A stretch of DNA of 64,000 bases, from assembly GCA_022820835.1 (NCBI GenBank), contig JAJEET010000085.1, positions 49,177 through 113,176 of the forward strand, in the 5' to 3' direction. This document shows, in pieces, positions 27,103 through 35,475 of this stretch. Origin of the DNA: Candidatus Poribacteria bacterium (GTDB lineage Bacteria; Poribacteria; WGA-4E; WGA-3G). Every line of letters starts with the position of its first letter. Position 1 is the stretch's first letter. The position numbers and the translations under genes are program-made. The notes beneath the pieces were generated by a model. That model saw only the letters and a program-made list of their open reading frames with translations, did not search any database and was not told the origin of the DNA.

Positions 27103-27332
27103 CTAATTTTCCTCTCGCTATCGCGGTTCTTTGTAAGAAAATCACCGGCATCTTTGCAAATTGAGTTTACTTTTTTCTGAATGTTTGTGCCTTTAATACT
27201 ATGTTGCTTCTCAGATGAGAGGATTTCAATGATCGCTTTCACAAGTTTGTCTTTATATCCTTCGCATCTTTCTTCAATAGATTCACATTCCTTGAGAATA
27301 AGGTTTGCCATTTTTTGCCCGTTGAATGGCAT
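27099..27332 (-). CDS. Small helical protein, 77 aa, unassigned
   Basis: 77 residues (MPFNGQKMANLIL start), charged and helical by pattern, with no known motif. Its stop overlaps the start of the DndD-like gene by 4 bp (ATGA) and its start lies 11 bp after the helicase stop, which argues that it is a real, coupled gene. The ORF on the other strand at 27181 is a shadow. It may be a small adaptor between the helicase and the SMC-like ATPase. Function unknown. Confidence 0.6.
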   Translation of the reverse strand: MPFNGQKMANLILKECESIEERCEGYKDKLVKAIIEILSSEKQHSIKGTNIQKKVNSICKDAGDFLTKNRDSERKIR

Positions 27333-27343
27333 GATTCACTCCT

Positions 27344-29470
27344 TTATAGATAAATTGCTCTAACAAGTTGATCAATTAGATTCAAAGGTCCATCATCTCT
27401 ACCTGCATTCATAGCGAGCCTCGCAAATGCTTGAATCCGTTTGAGTTCGGACTCTATTAAGGCGCGAGCGCGAGTGTCAATATTGTCTAAATCCGTAGGT
27501 AATGCGACAAAGTCGTGAATTTTGCTGTGCGTTTTGCCGGTTTTGCTACATGTGCGGAGCAGCCGCCCGCGACGTTGCACCCACTGACGTTCCACTGTGG
27601 TACTCGCGAGAATGAATGCCTTTTCAATCTGTGGGATGTTTACACCTTCATCTAACACGCGTTTTGCAGTTAGTGCCTGCAGTGTCCCTTCCTGAAAAGA
27701 TTGGATAATCTGTCCAGTTTTTTTCCGGTCAGGGGTCTCTTTGTGTGTCAGTTGATGAAAGAGAACACCGTGTTTATTCATTAATGCGTTAACATCTATA
27801 AGCTGCTGCGGTGCCTTATCAGAGGTGTAAATCAACGTATGTCGCAGTTTCGTGAGATCTTCGCGTTGTGTGAGGACTTCTTCCAGTGCAGCAATTTTTT
27901 TATCAGCATTTTCCAAGAGTGCCCGTCTGTCCCGGAGCAATTTCATAAGATACTCATTGTCTGCATTCTCGTCCTCCTGCATCCAAGCACTCTTTCCGAT
28001 CTTTTCTGTAAGGGTATACCATTCCTCCATTTCATCCTCTGTGAGTTCTACCGGATGCACGTAATATTCGTATTCAACAAGACATCGTCCGATCGCTTCC
28101 TCAAGCGTGAATTGGAAGACAATAGGACCGAAAAATGCAAATAACTGCTCGGTTCCGTCCTCATCATACTGGCGAACTGGAGTTGCTGATAGACCCAGCC
28201 TATAATCGAAAAATTCAGGCGGATTGGTTATGAATCCTTCACTTCCGAGATTATGAACTTCATCTGCTATGAGCAGCGTTTTACAGTCAAATGTTTCGAG
28301 TTCGGCTTTAAAATCGCTATTGCAAAGTGTTCGATGCGTGACGACGACTATCTCGACATTACTACTGCCGAATCGGAGTCTCCGCTTGAGTTTGCTGAGT
28401 TCAGCGGCTCGACCCTTTGCTCCATTTGCCTCGGTCAGGTTAACTGCTCTCAATCCGAACGGCGAAATCTCATCACACCACTGTTGAATAAGTGGAATGT
28501 ATGGTGCAGCGACGACAATAAGGAGCGGTTTCTCTGCCTCATAGAGTCTATGTGCGCAAATCATAGCAGTAATAGTTTTCCCAGAACCGGTTGCCATTTC
28601 TAAAATGCCCTGATAACCCGTTTCACACCACGCCTTTATTGCCCTACCTTGATGCTCAAAATCACCGTCTTCATATCGAAGATGTGAGGGTATCGCAAAT
28701 AATGGACGAGACAATCTATCAAGGTCATACAGTGCTGAAGATTCACCTATAGAACCAATTTCCTTTTTGTAGAGTGTGTGAAATTCTGCCTCGGTTGGTG
28801 GGATGTCCGAGTTATAGGTTTTCAACAGGTTTTCCTCGATCGCTTGTGGCATTGAAATGACCGTACAAAAGTCATCTCGGTTTTCCCAAAGTTGCCCGAA
28901 TTCGCCACAGAGCCTTTCAACAATGTAAGATTGATTGGAATCCTCCCACGATTTAGAAATAGTCAGCTGCTCAATGTTCTTTTCAACACCAGCGTAAGTC
29001 ATATTACTTGAACCGTGCACCGCTATTACGTCATGGCCATCGTGAAAAAGCCAAACTTTTGGGTGGAAAAGCGCATTATTCATCAAGGCAATTTTGATTT
29101 CTACGCGTCCGTGACGTAGCATCCATGAGAGGCATTTCAGTGTATGTTGTGCAATGGCGTTTTCTGTAACAATGAGATCTTCCAAAGTCTCACCGACAAT
29201 ATCTTCGGTGGAGGCAGTGCCCAGTTCGATTGCTTCCCTATCTTCGGGACTCAAAAGTGGACTGATAATAAGACGTAGACTTTCGTCTGAGCAGTTTATG
29301 AAACTTGCTAAACCGGGCGCGAGTGACACCAGAATTTCACTCGAAAAGAAACCCATCATGCAATTGACAGAGGTCGCAGCCTGAAAGCATGGAATAAGTA
29401 CATCTTTCGTCACAGGATCCTTTGGCAATATATAGAGTGGTTGAATATCAGGTATCGTTTGAAGTTTCAT
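27344..29470 (-). CDS. PLD-domain plus DEAD/DEAH helicase fusion (phosphorothioation restriction-type)
   Basis: 708 residues from ATG 29470; the track start is an upstream TTG. The N-terminal 230 residues form a phospholipase-D-like nuclease domain with a single HxK motif (HPKVWLFHDG...GSSNMTYAG). A superfamily 2 helicase follows: MATGSGKTITAMI (Walker A, about 300), LLIADEVHNLGS (DEVH box), LGLSATP, and C-terminal KRVLDEGVNIP and ERQWVQRRGRLLR (motif VI). This architecture matches helicases annotated as Dnd-system restriction enzymes (family memory). It is probably the DNA-translocating nuclease effector against unmodified DNA. A MITE-like insert separates it from the sulfurtransferase gene. 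Confidence 0.83.
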   Translation of the reverse strand: MKLQTIPDIQPLYILPKDPVTKDVLIPCFQAATSVNCMMGFFSSEILVSLAPGLASFINCSDESLRLIISPLLSPEDREAIELGTASTEDIVGETLEDLIVTENAIAQHTLKCLSWMLRHGRVEIKIALMNNALFHPKVWLFHDGHDVIAVHGSSNMTYAGVEKNIEQLTISKSWEDSNQSYIVERLCGEFGQLWENRDDFCTVISMPQAIEENLLKTYNSDIPPTEAEFHTLYKKEIGSIGESSALYDLDRLSRPLFAIPSHLRYEDGDFEHQGRAIKAWCETGYQGILEMATGSGKTITAMICAHRLYEAEKPLLIVVAAPYIPLIQQWCDEISPFGLRAVNLTEANGAKGRAAELSKLKRRLRFGSSNVEIVVVTHRTLCNSDFKAELETFDCKTLLIADEVHNLGSEGFITNPPEFFDYRLGLSATPVRQYDEDGTEQLFAFFGPIVFQFTLEEAIGRCLVEYEYYVHPVELTEDEMEEWYTLTEKIGKSAWMQEDENADNEYLMKLLRDRRALLENADKKIAALEEVLTQREDLTKLRHTLIYTSDKAPQQLIDVNALMNKHGVLFHQLTHKETPDRKKTGQIIQSFQEGTLQALTAKRVLDEGVNIPQIEKAFILASTTVERQWVQRRGRLLRTCSKTGKTHSKIHDFVALPTDLDNIDTRARALIESELKRIQAFARLAMNAGRDDGPLNLIDQLVRAIYL

Positions 29471-29513
29471 CCTATTTCTGTTCCCTTTCAAGTATAATAG
29501 GATATTATATTTT

Positions 29514-29724
29514 CGACTTGTGCCAGTTAACGAATTGTTTTACAAATATTTTATTTTGTAAAATAAACATATCGTCCCTACGGGACTAAAAGGGTGCGTA
29601 TGGCGTTTTTCTATAAACATATCGTCCCTACGGGACTGAAAGCGTCCCAATCCATGAGGAACCCGGACAAAATATTCTGTTTATGTGAAACAATATTTTA
29701 CAAAAAGTTATTTAGCACAAGTCG
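29514..29724. mobile_element. MITE-like insert inside the phosphorothioation operon
   Basis: About 211 bp with perfect 10-bp terminal inverted repeats, CGACTTGTGC and GCACAAGTCG, and AT-rich subterminal inverted stretches (TTTTACAAATATT and its partner). Inside are two 25-bp copies (29563-29587 and 29613-29637) of ATAAACATATCGTCCCTACGGGACT, palindromic at CGTCCCTACGGGAC-type cores. It occupies nearly the whole gap between the sspD-like and helicase genes. No coding capacity. Confidence 0.65.
29563..29637. repeat. Two palindromic ATAAACAT-type repeat units
   Basis: Two copies of ATAAACATATCGTCCCTACGGGACT, each followed by (A/G)AAAG, start 50 bp apart. Related units lie at 37241-37265 and 63717-63741 with TCGCTACGCGA or TCGCTATGCGA cores. 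They look like REP-type palindromic units, not CRISPR repeats. Confidence 0.7.
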
Positions 29725-29733
29725 TTATATTTA

Positions 29734-30576
29734 TTACTTATGACAAGGCAAACATGGTTCCTCGTCATCCTCGTCGTCGAGGACATCGGTTAGGATTTCT
29801 ATCAAGCGGCGATTCGGTTTTGCTGCTTTCTTGGATGCCATCGCCTTTTCGGTATTTGCCTTGATCTCCGCGACCCGCTCTGGTTTCGATAGCTCCTCTA
29901 AACTTTCATCTTGACACCATGTGAATACTTCTCCTGTCTTGGCGTTAGGGTTCGGTTTCTCATACGCCATGGCCTTTTTAAATAAGTCAGGATGCTGTTC
30001 TAACAGTCCGACCCACTCGGATTTGCGTTGAAAGAAACAGAAATAGCAACCGGAACGTGTCCGCCACTTGTAATAGTCGGGCAGACCGAGTCCACTTTCC
30101 TCGAGTATTCGGTAGACATCCTCTTTCGTGATGCCATCTTCTTTGAACGGGTATTTAGGCTCAATGTTGCGGAGAGAGGAGATGCTCGGAGGCTTGTAAC
30201 CGACGCGATCTTCGTCGGCACGGATAGCAATGTAGTGATACGCATGATCCTCACCGACGTATTCTTCAAAAGGTCGTATCTTCAAGTTAACGGTGCACCA
30301 GCGGATTTGAGATGATGGTAACAACCCACCGTAGACAGTCAGCCAGTGATCGAAATCTCGGTTACTGTTCGCATCGGCGTTCATATTGAGACGTACAATC
30401 GGTTTACCGAGGAACGCCTCTAACCGATCCAAAAAGTCATAAGTCTCCTGCAATTCTTTGCCCGTATCAGAGAAGAAGTATTCCATCTCCGGTACCCGAT
30501 CCCGCATATAAACGGCGAGTGCTGAACTGTCTTTGCCACCGGAGAGCCCAAGGACGTGGCGGATTTTTTCTGTCAT
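29734..30576 (-). CDS. sspD: PP-loop sulfurtransferase, SspD/DndC-like
   Basis: 280 residues of the phosphoadenosine-phosphosulfate-reductase-like ATP-pyrophosphatase family. The PP-loop is LGLSGGKDSSALAVYM (about residue 9). The mid region has EYFFSDTGKELQETYDFL and SQIRWCTVNLKIRPFEEY, and a cysteine pair lies in RSGCYFCFFQRKSEW. DndC and SspD use this chemistry to activate the DNA phosphate for sulfur insertion. The order DUF4007, ATPase, PP-loop protein matches sspB-sspC-sspD, so I favour SspD over DndC. No cysteine desulfurase (SspA/DndA) is nearby; a housekeeping IscS could supply sulfur (established for some dnd hosts). Confidence 0.85.
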   Translation of the reverse strand: MTEKIRHVLGLSGGKDSSALAVYMRDRVPEMEYFFSDTGKELQETYDFLDRLEAFLGKPIVRLNMNADANSNRDFDHWLTVYGGLLPSSQIRWCTVNLKIRPFEEYVGEDHAYHYIAIRADEDRVGYKPPSISSLRNIEPKYPFKEDGITKEDVYRILEESGLGLPDYYKWRTRSGCYFCFFQRKSEWVGLLEQHPDLFKKAMAYEKPNPNAKTGEVFTWCQDESLEELSKPERVAEIKANTEKAMASKKAAKPNRRLIEILTDVLDDEDDEEPCLPCHK

Positions 30577-30588
30577 CTTTTCACCTCT

Positions 30589-33500
30589 CTATTCATCGAG
30601 CCGCTGCATCCACATTTGTGAAATTCGCGCCAAGATTGCGATATGGAGTTCTGGGTTATCGTCTACGTCAAACTTGTCGAATACTTTCCTGATTTCGTCT
30701 TCCATTTCAGTTGTTTGCGCATCAGCGGTCGGTGTCAACGTAACAACGCGTTCCTGTTCGGTTTGGTTCGGTGTTGTGATACCGACTCGTATGGGTTCAC
30801 CTGTTGATAATTCGGTGTGCGCTACTTTTTCATAAGACACCGCTTCAAAATGCCTGAATTTCCTTGCAAGTTGCGCGAGATTGCTTTCAAATTGTACTTT
30901 ATCAGTGTCTAACCACGTTGACGGTGGTTTTTTTGCGAGAAAAGTCGCGATTGCCTCAAGCCAGCCACTGAAACCGTGTCCGCCACTACAGATTTGGACT
31001 AAAAATCCTTTAAGGTCCATCTCAATTGTCACCGTTAGCAGCGGTTCCGCTCTGGCGACCAGTTCGGAACGGAGTTTTTCTGCTGTTTCTGCTGTTGGTG
31101 TCAAACCAAACGCCACCACCAACATCTGCTCAACGGAATTCAGCAAAACCTCATAAGCCTGTTCCAATTCAGAGAGCGCGTCCCGTAGGGCACTAAAGAA
31201 TTCCGATACCATTTCGGGACTTGTTACTGCCTCTGCGCCGAAACCTGAGAACCCGAACGCTTCCGGCAGCTGTTTAAAGAGCAGTTCATCAGGCTCACGG
31301 GCATTCAGGACAACTTTACGGAGATTCTTCGCGTTATCACTCAATTCCTGTGTTGTCAAGGTGTATTTCGGCAGTTGTGCAATCGTTTGTATTAACGGTG
31401 TAACGACTGTTAGCAGATCGGGCGTTTGAATTTCTGATGGTTGCTTAAATGCTCCCAAAAATTGAGAGAACAGATCCGAACGGACTCCAGTTATCCGAAA
31501 CCGTTTCAATTCAAATAGGTGCGGTGCTTTAAGAAACCTTTCAAAGACCGGCATCGACCAGTCTGCTATAAAGGATCCGTTTTCATAGAGTGCGATTTCT
31601 GTTTTGTAGTGTTGCATCACGGCACATAGAAGGATCGGAAGCGGGCCTTCCCGTACACCGAGCGGCGGATCCATCAAAGTTTCATAGAGTTTCACGACAG
31701 ATTGTCGTTCACCTTCAGACGCATCGAGAAAAGCCTCAATCGCTTTCCACGTGTGTTTTATCTCGGTTCTATCATCTGATTTCGGAGGGTAGAAACCCCA
31801 CACCCCCGCATTTTCGCGATGGATGCCTGTCTTTGAAAGAAGTGAGCGATAGATACTCATTTCAGCAGGATAGCCTGTGATACCGAGGTTCTCTTGGTCA
31901 CCATTTTCAAGCATCGCTTGGATAAGTTTCTTTCGTGCAGTCGTTACTGCCCCAGAGATTTTCCGTCGATTAATGAGTTCATTCCGAATAAGTGGTGTCT
32001 TGTGGTAAACCGTATCACAGATTCTGGATAGAAACTCGTTTCTCGTGCGTTGCGAATCAATATTGATTTCCTGTCCCTTGTGAAACCATCTGCAAGGTTC
32101 ATCAGTGTCGCTGCCAAAAATTTTTGCCAATTGATCTGCAACATCCCGTTCTGCTGCCACCCATCGGATTGATAGTTCACGCCTCGCTGTTGCATCGCTG
32201 TCGAGTTCAGGCGTGTTGTCCGAAATCCAGTGCAGGCACGCGAGTTCAGTGACAGCATCGCGGAGAAAACGGGTGGCGTGTGGGATACCGATCAGCACGT
32301 TTTGACGTTCCGTCAAGTCTTTTCTATTCGTTTTTTTGATGAACTGATTTATTTCATCTTTACCTTCGGGCAGTGCATAGAGTACAAGACCGTCGGCATC
32401 ACCGATCGGTTCACTCAGGTTCGCGTCAAAGTTTTCGAGATCGGTGTACCGAACCTCAAAATAGCGGAGCGTGCCTTTCTCAAACAGGTGTCGACGCGCA
32501 ATCAAGGGCCGCGGCGGTGTCAGTTTTGACAAATAATTCGTAAGCGTTTCGTTTGGATCGAGGTGTCCTTCCGCTTCGTGCGACAACGCTTCGATATCGA
32601 GGTCGCTCCCCTCCCACAACGCATAGACATCGTTATACCGACGGTAGATAACAATTGAGCGTTTTTCCAGTGTCTTTAGTGCAGTGTTAAATTCGTGATC
32701 GAATTCTGCTGTGTAATCATTTAAGGCATAACGCAGGATTCGTTTGGAGGCTTTCAGGTTCGTACTCGCCTCGCCGATAATACTGAGCAATCCGATCGTC
32801 TTAATGAGTTTCACCAGTGTCGGTGATGGGTCCGTCAGTCGGTTAATAGCCATCTCAATCTCGACCCACTTATCCCCGTCGCGTGAGGCGTAAAGCCGGT
32901 TCGCTATGGTGGTGTTGAGGTAATCGTAAAGGTCCGCAACGGACAACATCGGCAGCACACTTCCGTCATAGTGCTGATTTGAAAGAAAATCTTGTAATCC
33001 GTGCGGTTCGCTTGAACACAAAAAAGCAAAAAGCGAACGTTCATTCTGTGCGAACCGTCGGAAGATTGGACCGATGATAAGTGCTACGGTCGGGTGGAGT
33101 GGTAGACAGTCTTGTAAGAGTTCGCTGAATTCATCGACTTTCAGTTGAATGGGTTTGAGGTCTAATTCGATAGGAACGGATAGACCTTCTTTCTCACGTC
33201 CTGATTTATCCTGAATAGCAGACGCAATCAGGCGGAGTATCTGTTCAGCGGGTTCGACGAACGCTATATCTTCAAACCGTCCGTGTACCTTTGCCCATTC
33301 CTCGCGCTGTGATTTCGCGAGCCGATGTGCATATTGTTCAAAAGCTTGATGTAGAATTGTCAGTAAGAATAGTGGTGTCTGCGTACTTCGTGTGGCAAAT
33401 TCGGCAAGCGTCTGTAAAACAAAAACATCGCCTTGTGTTGGAGATTGTGCAGCGTATTCAAGAAATTTCCCGAGTTCGTCAATCACTAACAGGAGACCGC

Positions 33501-34089
33501 TGCCGCCATTTTTGGCGATATAATGTGTTGCAGACTCGAATAGTTCGGTGATTTCAGATGCACTCGGAATTTCCCCGTGTTCCGCCATTTTCGACAGATT
33601 TTTGATTTTCCGATGCAGCGAGCTGCGCGAAGATGTACCGTTAAAAGTGGTGATGCCGCGTTCTAACCCCCGCAGGAGTGCGAGTGTAATCGGCGCGCGT
33701 TCACCAGAGATTAGCACTGGGCAAAACCCTGATACTGTTTCCTTTCCGTTACCGTTCGCAGTGACAAAGCGTTCGTATAGTGAACCATCGCCACGTTTTA
33801 GGAGTCCTAAGGCTTGTTGCGTTGTCGGAGCGTCAGGATTTCCGAACAACTTCGCAGCGAAAAGCGCGAACGCTGATTTTCCTGAACCGTAAGGACCGGT
33901 GAGGGACCAGGCTTTAGAGGTTGCTTCATTCTCTTGTGCAGAGATCAGACGGGTGAGAGTCTCTCGCGCTTTGACAGTTACAATATAACCCTCTAACGCG
34001 TTTTCGGTATAAAAATCGCGTTCCAGATGTATAGAACGCTGAAAACGCTCTGTGATGTTAAAGATATCTGACAAGCGAGTGTTAACCAT
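30589..34089 (-). CDS. sspC: Large P-loop ATPase, SspC-like
   Basis: 1166 residues. The N-terminal ATPase module has Walker A TGPYGSGKSAFALFAAKLFG (about residue 65) and Walker B SGLLLVIDELGKFLEYA. The rest is mostly helical, without a second recognised enzyme domain. The size, N-terminal motor and position between the DUF4007 and PP-loop genes fit SspC, the ATPase of single-stranded phosphorothioation. BrxC-like ATPases share this general style, but no PglZ gene is present. The start overlaps the sspB-like stop by 8 bp and the end lies 12 bp before sspD, so the three are one translational unit. Assignment rests on context plus motif, not a database match. Confidence 0.78.
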   Translation of the reverse strand: MVNTRLSDIFNITERFQRSIHLERDFYTENALEGYIVTVKARETLTRLISAQENEATSKAWSLTGPYGSGKSAFALFAAKLFGNPDAPTTQQALGLLKRGDGSLYERFVTANGNGKETVSGFCPVLISGERAPITLALLRGLERGITTFNGTSSRSSLHRKIKNLSKMAEHGEIPSASEITELFESATHYIAKNGGSGLLLVIDELGKFLEYAAQSPTQGDVFVLQTLAEFATRSTQTPLFLLTILHQAFEQYAHRLAKSQREEWAKVHGRFEDIAFVEPAEQILRLIASAIQDKSGREKEGLSVPIELDLKPIQLKVDEFSELLQDCLPLHPTVALIIGPIFRRFAQNERSLFAFLCSSEPHGLQDFLSNQHYDGSVLPMLSVADLYDYLNTTIANRLYASRDGDKWVEIEMAINRLTDPSPTLVKLIKTIGLLSIIGEASTNLKASKRILRYALNDYTAEFDHEFNTALKTLEKRSIVIYRRYNDVYALWEGSDLDIEALSHEAEGHLDPNETLTNYLSKLTPPRPLIARRHLFEKGTLRYFEVRYTDLENFDANLSEPIGDADGLVLYALPEGKDEINQFIKKTNRKDLTERQNVLIGIPHATRFLRDAVTELACLHWISDNTPELDSDATARRELSIRWVAAERDVADQLAKIFGSDTDEPCRWFHKGQEINIDSQRTRNEFLSRICDTVYHKTPLIRNELINRRKISGAVTTARKKLIQAMLENGDQENLGITGYPAEMSIYRSLLSKTGIHRENAGVWGFYPPKSDDRTEIKHTWKAIEAFLDASEGERQSVVKLYETLMDPPLGVREGPLPILLCAVMQHYKTEIALYENGSFIADWSMPVFERFLKAPHLFELKRFRITGVRSDLFSQFLGAFKQPSEIQTPDLLTVVTPLIQTIAQLPKYTLTTQELSDNAKNLRKVVLNAREPDELLFKQLPEAFGFSGFGAEAVTSPEMVSEFFSALRDALSELEQAYEVLLNSVEQMLVVAFGLTPTAETAEKLRSELVARAEPLLTVTIEMDLKGFLVQICSGGHGFSGWLEAIATFLAKKPPSTWLDTDKVQFESNLAQLARKFRHFEAVSYEKVAHTELSTGEPIRVGITTPNQTEQERVVTLTPTADAQTTEMEDEIRKVFDKFDVDDNPELHIAILARISQMWMQRLDE

Positions 34090-35053
34090 AATACCTCTCT
34101 AAAAGTGCCATCTGATTTAAAGCTCTATGTCGATACAGCTGCTTGAGACCTGTTGTTTCATCGTATTGCAATGCGCCGTCTGTGAGTTGCTCAAGGTTTT
34201 CGAGATAGGTCGTCATCGTATCCTCATCTAATCTGAAAACCCGTCCGGGACTTGCGGGTGCGTACATCAAATCTGAGAACGTAAGTGATTCTCCCCACAA
34301 GAGGCGACTTTCCCAAAACGTATCTATTGCCCACGCAATGACTTCAATGGGTAGTGTCTCTTTGTCGCCTCGCTGAAATTCATAACCTTCGCCATCCGGT
34401 AATTCAGCAATTAGATTCAGTTCAACGAGCGGACAGTCAAAGGTTTCCTCAACAACACTATCGCTATAACGTGATTGGCAGTAGGTTCGGATAAAGCAAT
34501 TGACATCCCGCCGCAGTGTGTTTTCAGAAATAGGTCGCATAGACTGTTTCTGCTGTCGCGCCCATTCATATACTTTTCTGGCGAATATTGAGGGTGTGAA
34601 TTGGTTACCTCTTAGAATATTAAATGCCCAATACCATGCTGTCGCCAGATTGGTATTGGTCGCGATCTGCCAATGAATCAACCACAGCGTTGCTGGATCG
34701 TCAAGGTATGGGTCGAATCCGTTTTCGCTAAAAATGGCTTTGCCGAGCTCCGTAGCCGCGAATTGCCCGCGGCGATAGACGGTTCCCTTCTCACTAAGCT
34801 GTATCGTGATTTGCGTCGGTTGACCTGTCCTTTCTGCAATGAGTCCCGATACGCGACACCAGTGTCGAATGGAGCTCACCATGTTTTTTCCGACACCCAA
34901 AATAACGGAAGCGTCCTCTGATGAGAAGACGGTTGAATCTGCTATTACAGCATCAATCCCCTTTTTTAACCATGTATACCGGAACGGAAAGGTCTGGTGT
35001 CCTGAGAAGGATGGCGTAATTGGCTGTGGGATGATGGAGCGTGTGTTATTCAA
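34082..35053 (-). CDS. sspB: DUF4007 protein, SspB-like
   Basis: 323 residues. The N-terminus SFSGHQTFPFRYTWLKKG and ASVILGVGKNMVSSIRHWC are the DUF4007 signature, the domain found in SspB. SspB is the DNA-nicking or DNA-contacting protein of SspABCD phosphorothioation (established knowledge). The start is TTG with a GGGGGTG Shine-Dalgarno a few bases upstream. It heads the core operon and overlaps the sspC-like gene by 8 bp. The HNH gene upstream is on the same strand but 420 bp away. Winged-helix-like DNA binding is plausible from the GVGKNMVSSIRHW region. Confidence 0.85.
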   Translation of the reverse strand: MNNTRSIIPQPITPSFSGHQTFPFRYTWLKKGIDAVIADSTVFSSEDASVILGVGKNMVSSIRHWCRVSGLIAERTGQPTQITIQLSEKGTVYRRGQFAATELGKAIFSENGFDPYLDDPATLWLIHWQIATNTNLATAWYWAFNILRGNQFTPSIFARKVYEWARQQKQSMRPISENTLRRDVNCFIRTYCQSRYSDSVVEETFDCPLVELNLIAELPDGEGYEFQRGDKETLPIEVIAWAIDTFWESRLLWGESLTFSDLMYAPASPGRVFRLDEDTMTTYLENLEQLTDGALQYDETTGLKQLYRHRALNQMALLERYYG

Positions 35054-35475
35054 ATTTCACCCCCTGACGCGAATGGAGATATGGGGAGAAAGATTGACGT
35101 AACAGCAGCAGATATGACAACAAAAAACCCCGCATCGGGTGCCATTGTCCGAAATGGCGCGCGGACGCGGAGCATTGGTAAACGCTGTAGATATTTTTTA
35201 TACTTAAATACTTATTATTTGTAAAGTGGGGGGGGGGCAGATTGCTTGTTAATGTTCAAGCTTATTGGACGTATGGGAGCAAAGGACGCGCGGAAGCAAG
35301 TATCATCCGGGCCATGGAGTGTATTCGCTGCAGTGTTTATATTTCGATTTTTCATTACGTTTACTGATTAGGTATCTAAAATATGAAATTTGGTTGTATT
35401 GTATCTTAAACTGGAGTGAGAGATTCCAGTTTATTCAACATTAACTTAGATTTTAACACAATTATGTTTTAAATG
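35054..35475. other. Upstream region of the Ssp-like operon
   Basis: 421 bp with no gene. It includes an AT-rich stretch (about 35190-35225) with possible -10 elements on the minus strand and a G10 homopolymer at 35228-35237. The region should contain the operon promoter, but no -35/-10 pair with good spacing stands out. Confidence 0.5.
35228..35237. repeat. G10 homopolymer tract
   Basis: Ten consecutive G residues about 175 bp upstream of the sspB-like TTG start. It is the longest G/C homopolymer that I noticed in the window. Confidence 0.9.

Noticed and set aside
27344-29470. DISARM-type system
   Set aside because: A PLD domain and helicase are present, but no DrmB-like protein or methyltransferase is nearby.
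29563-29637. Short CRISPR array
   Set aside because: Only two copies of a palindromic motif with a spacer of about 25 bp; related units occur singly elsewhere (37241, 63717), and no cas genes are present.
30589-35053. BREX system
   Set aside because: The ATPase and PP-loop protein might suggest BREX type 4, but there is no PglZ, BrxL or methyltransferase, and DUF4007 fits Ssp better.
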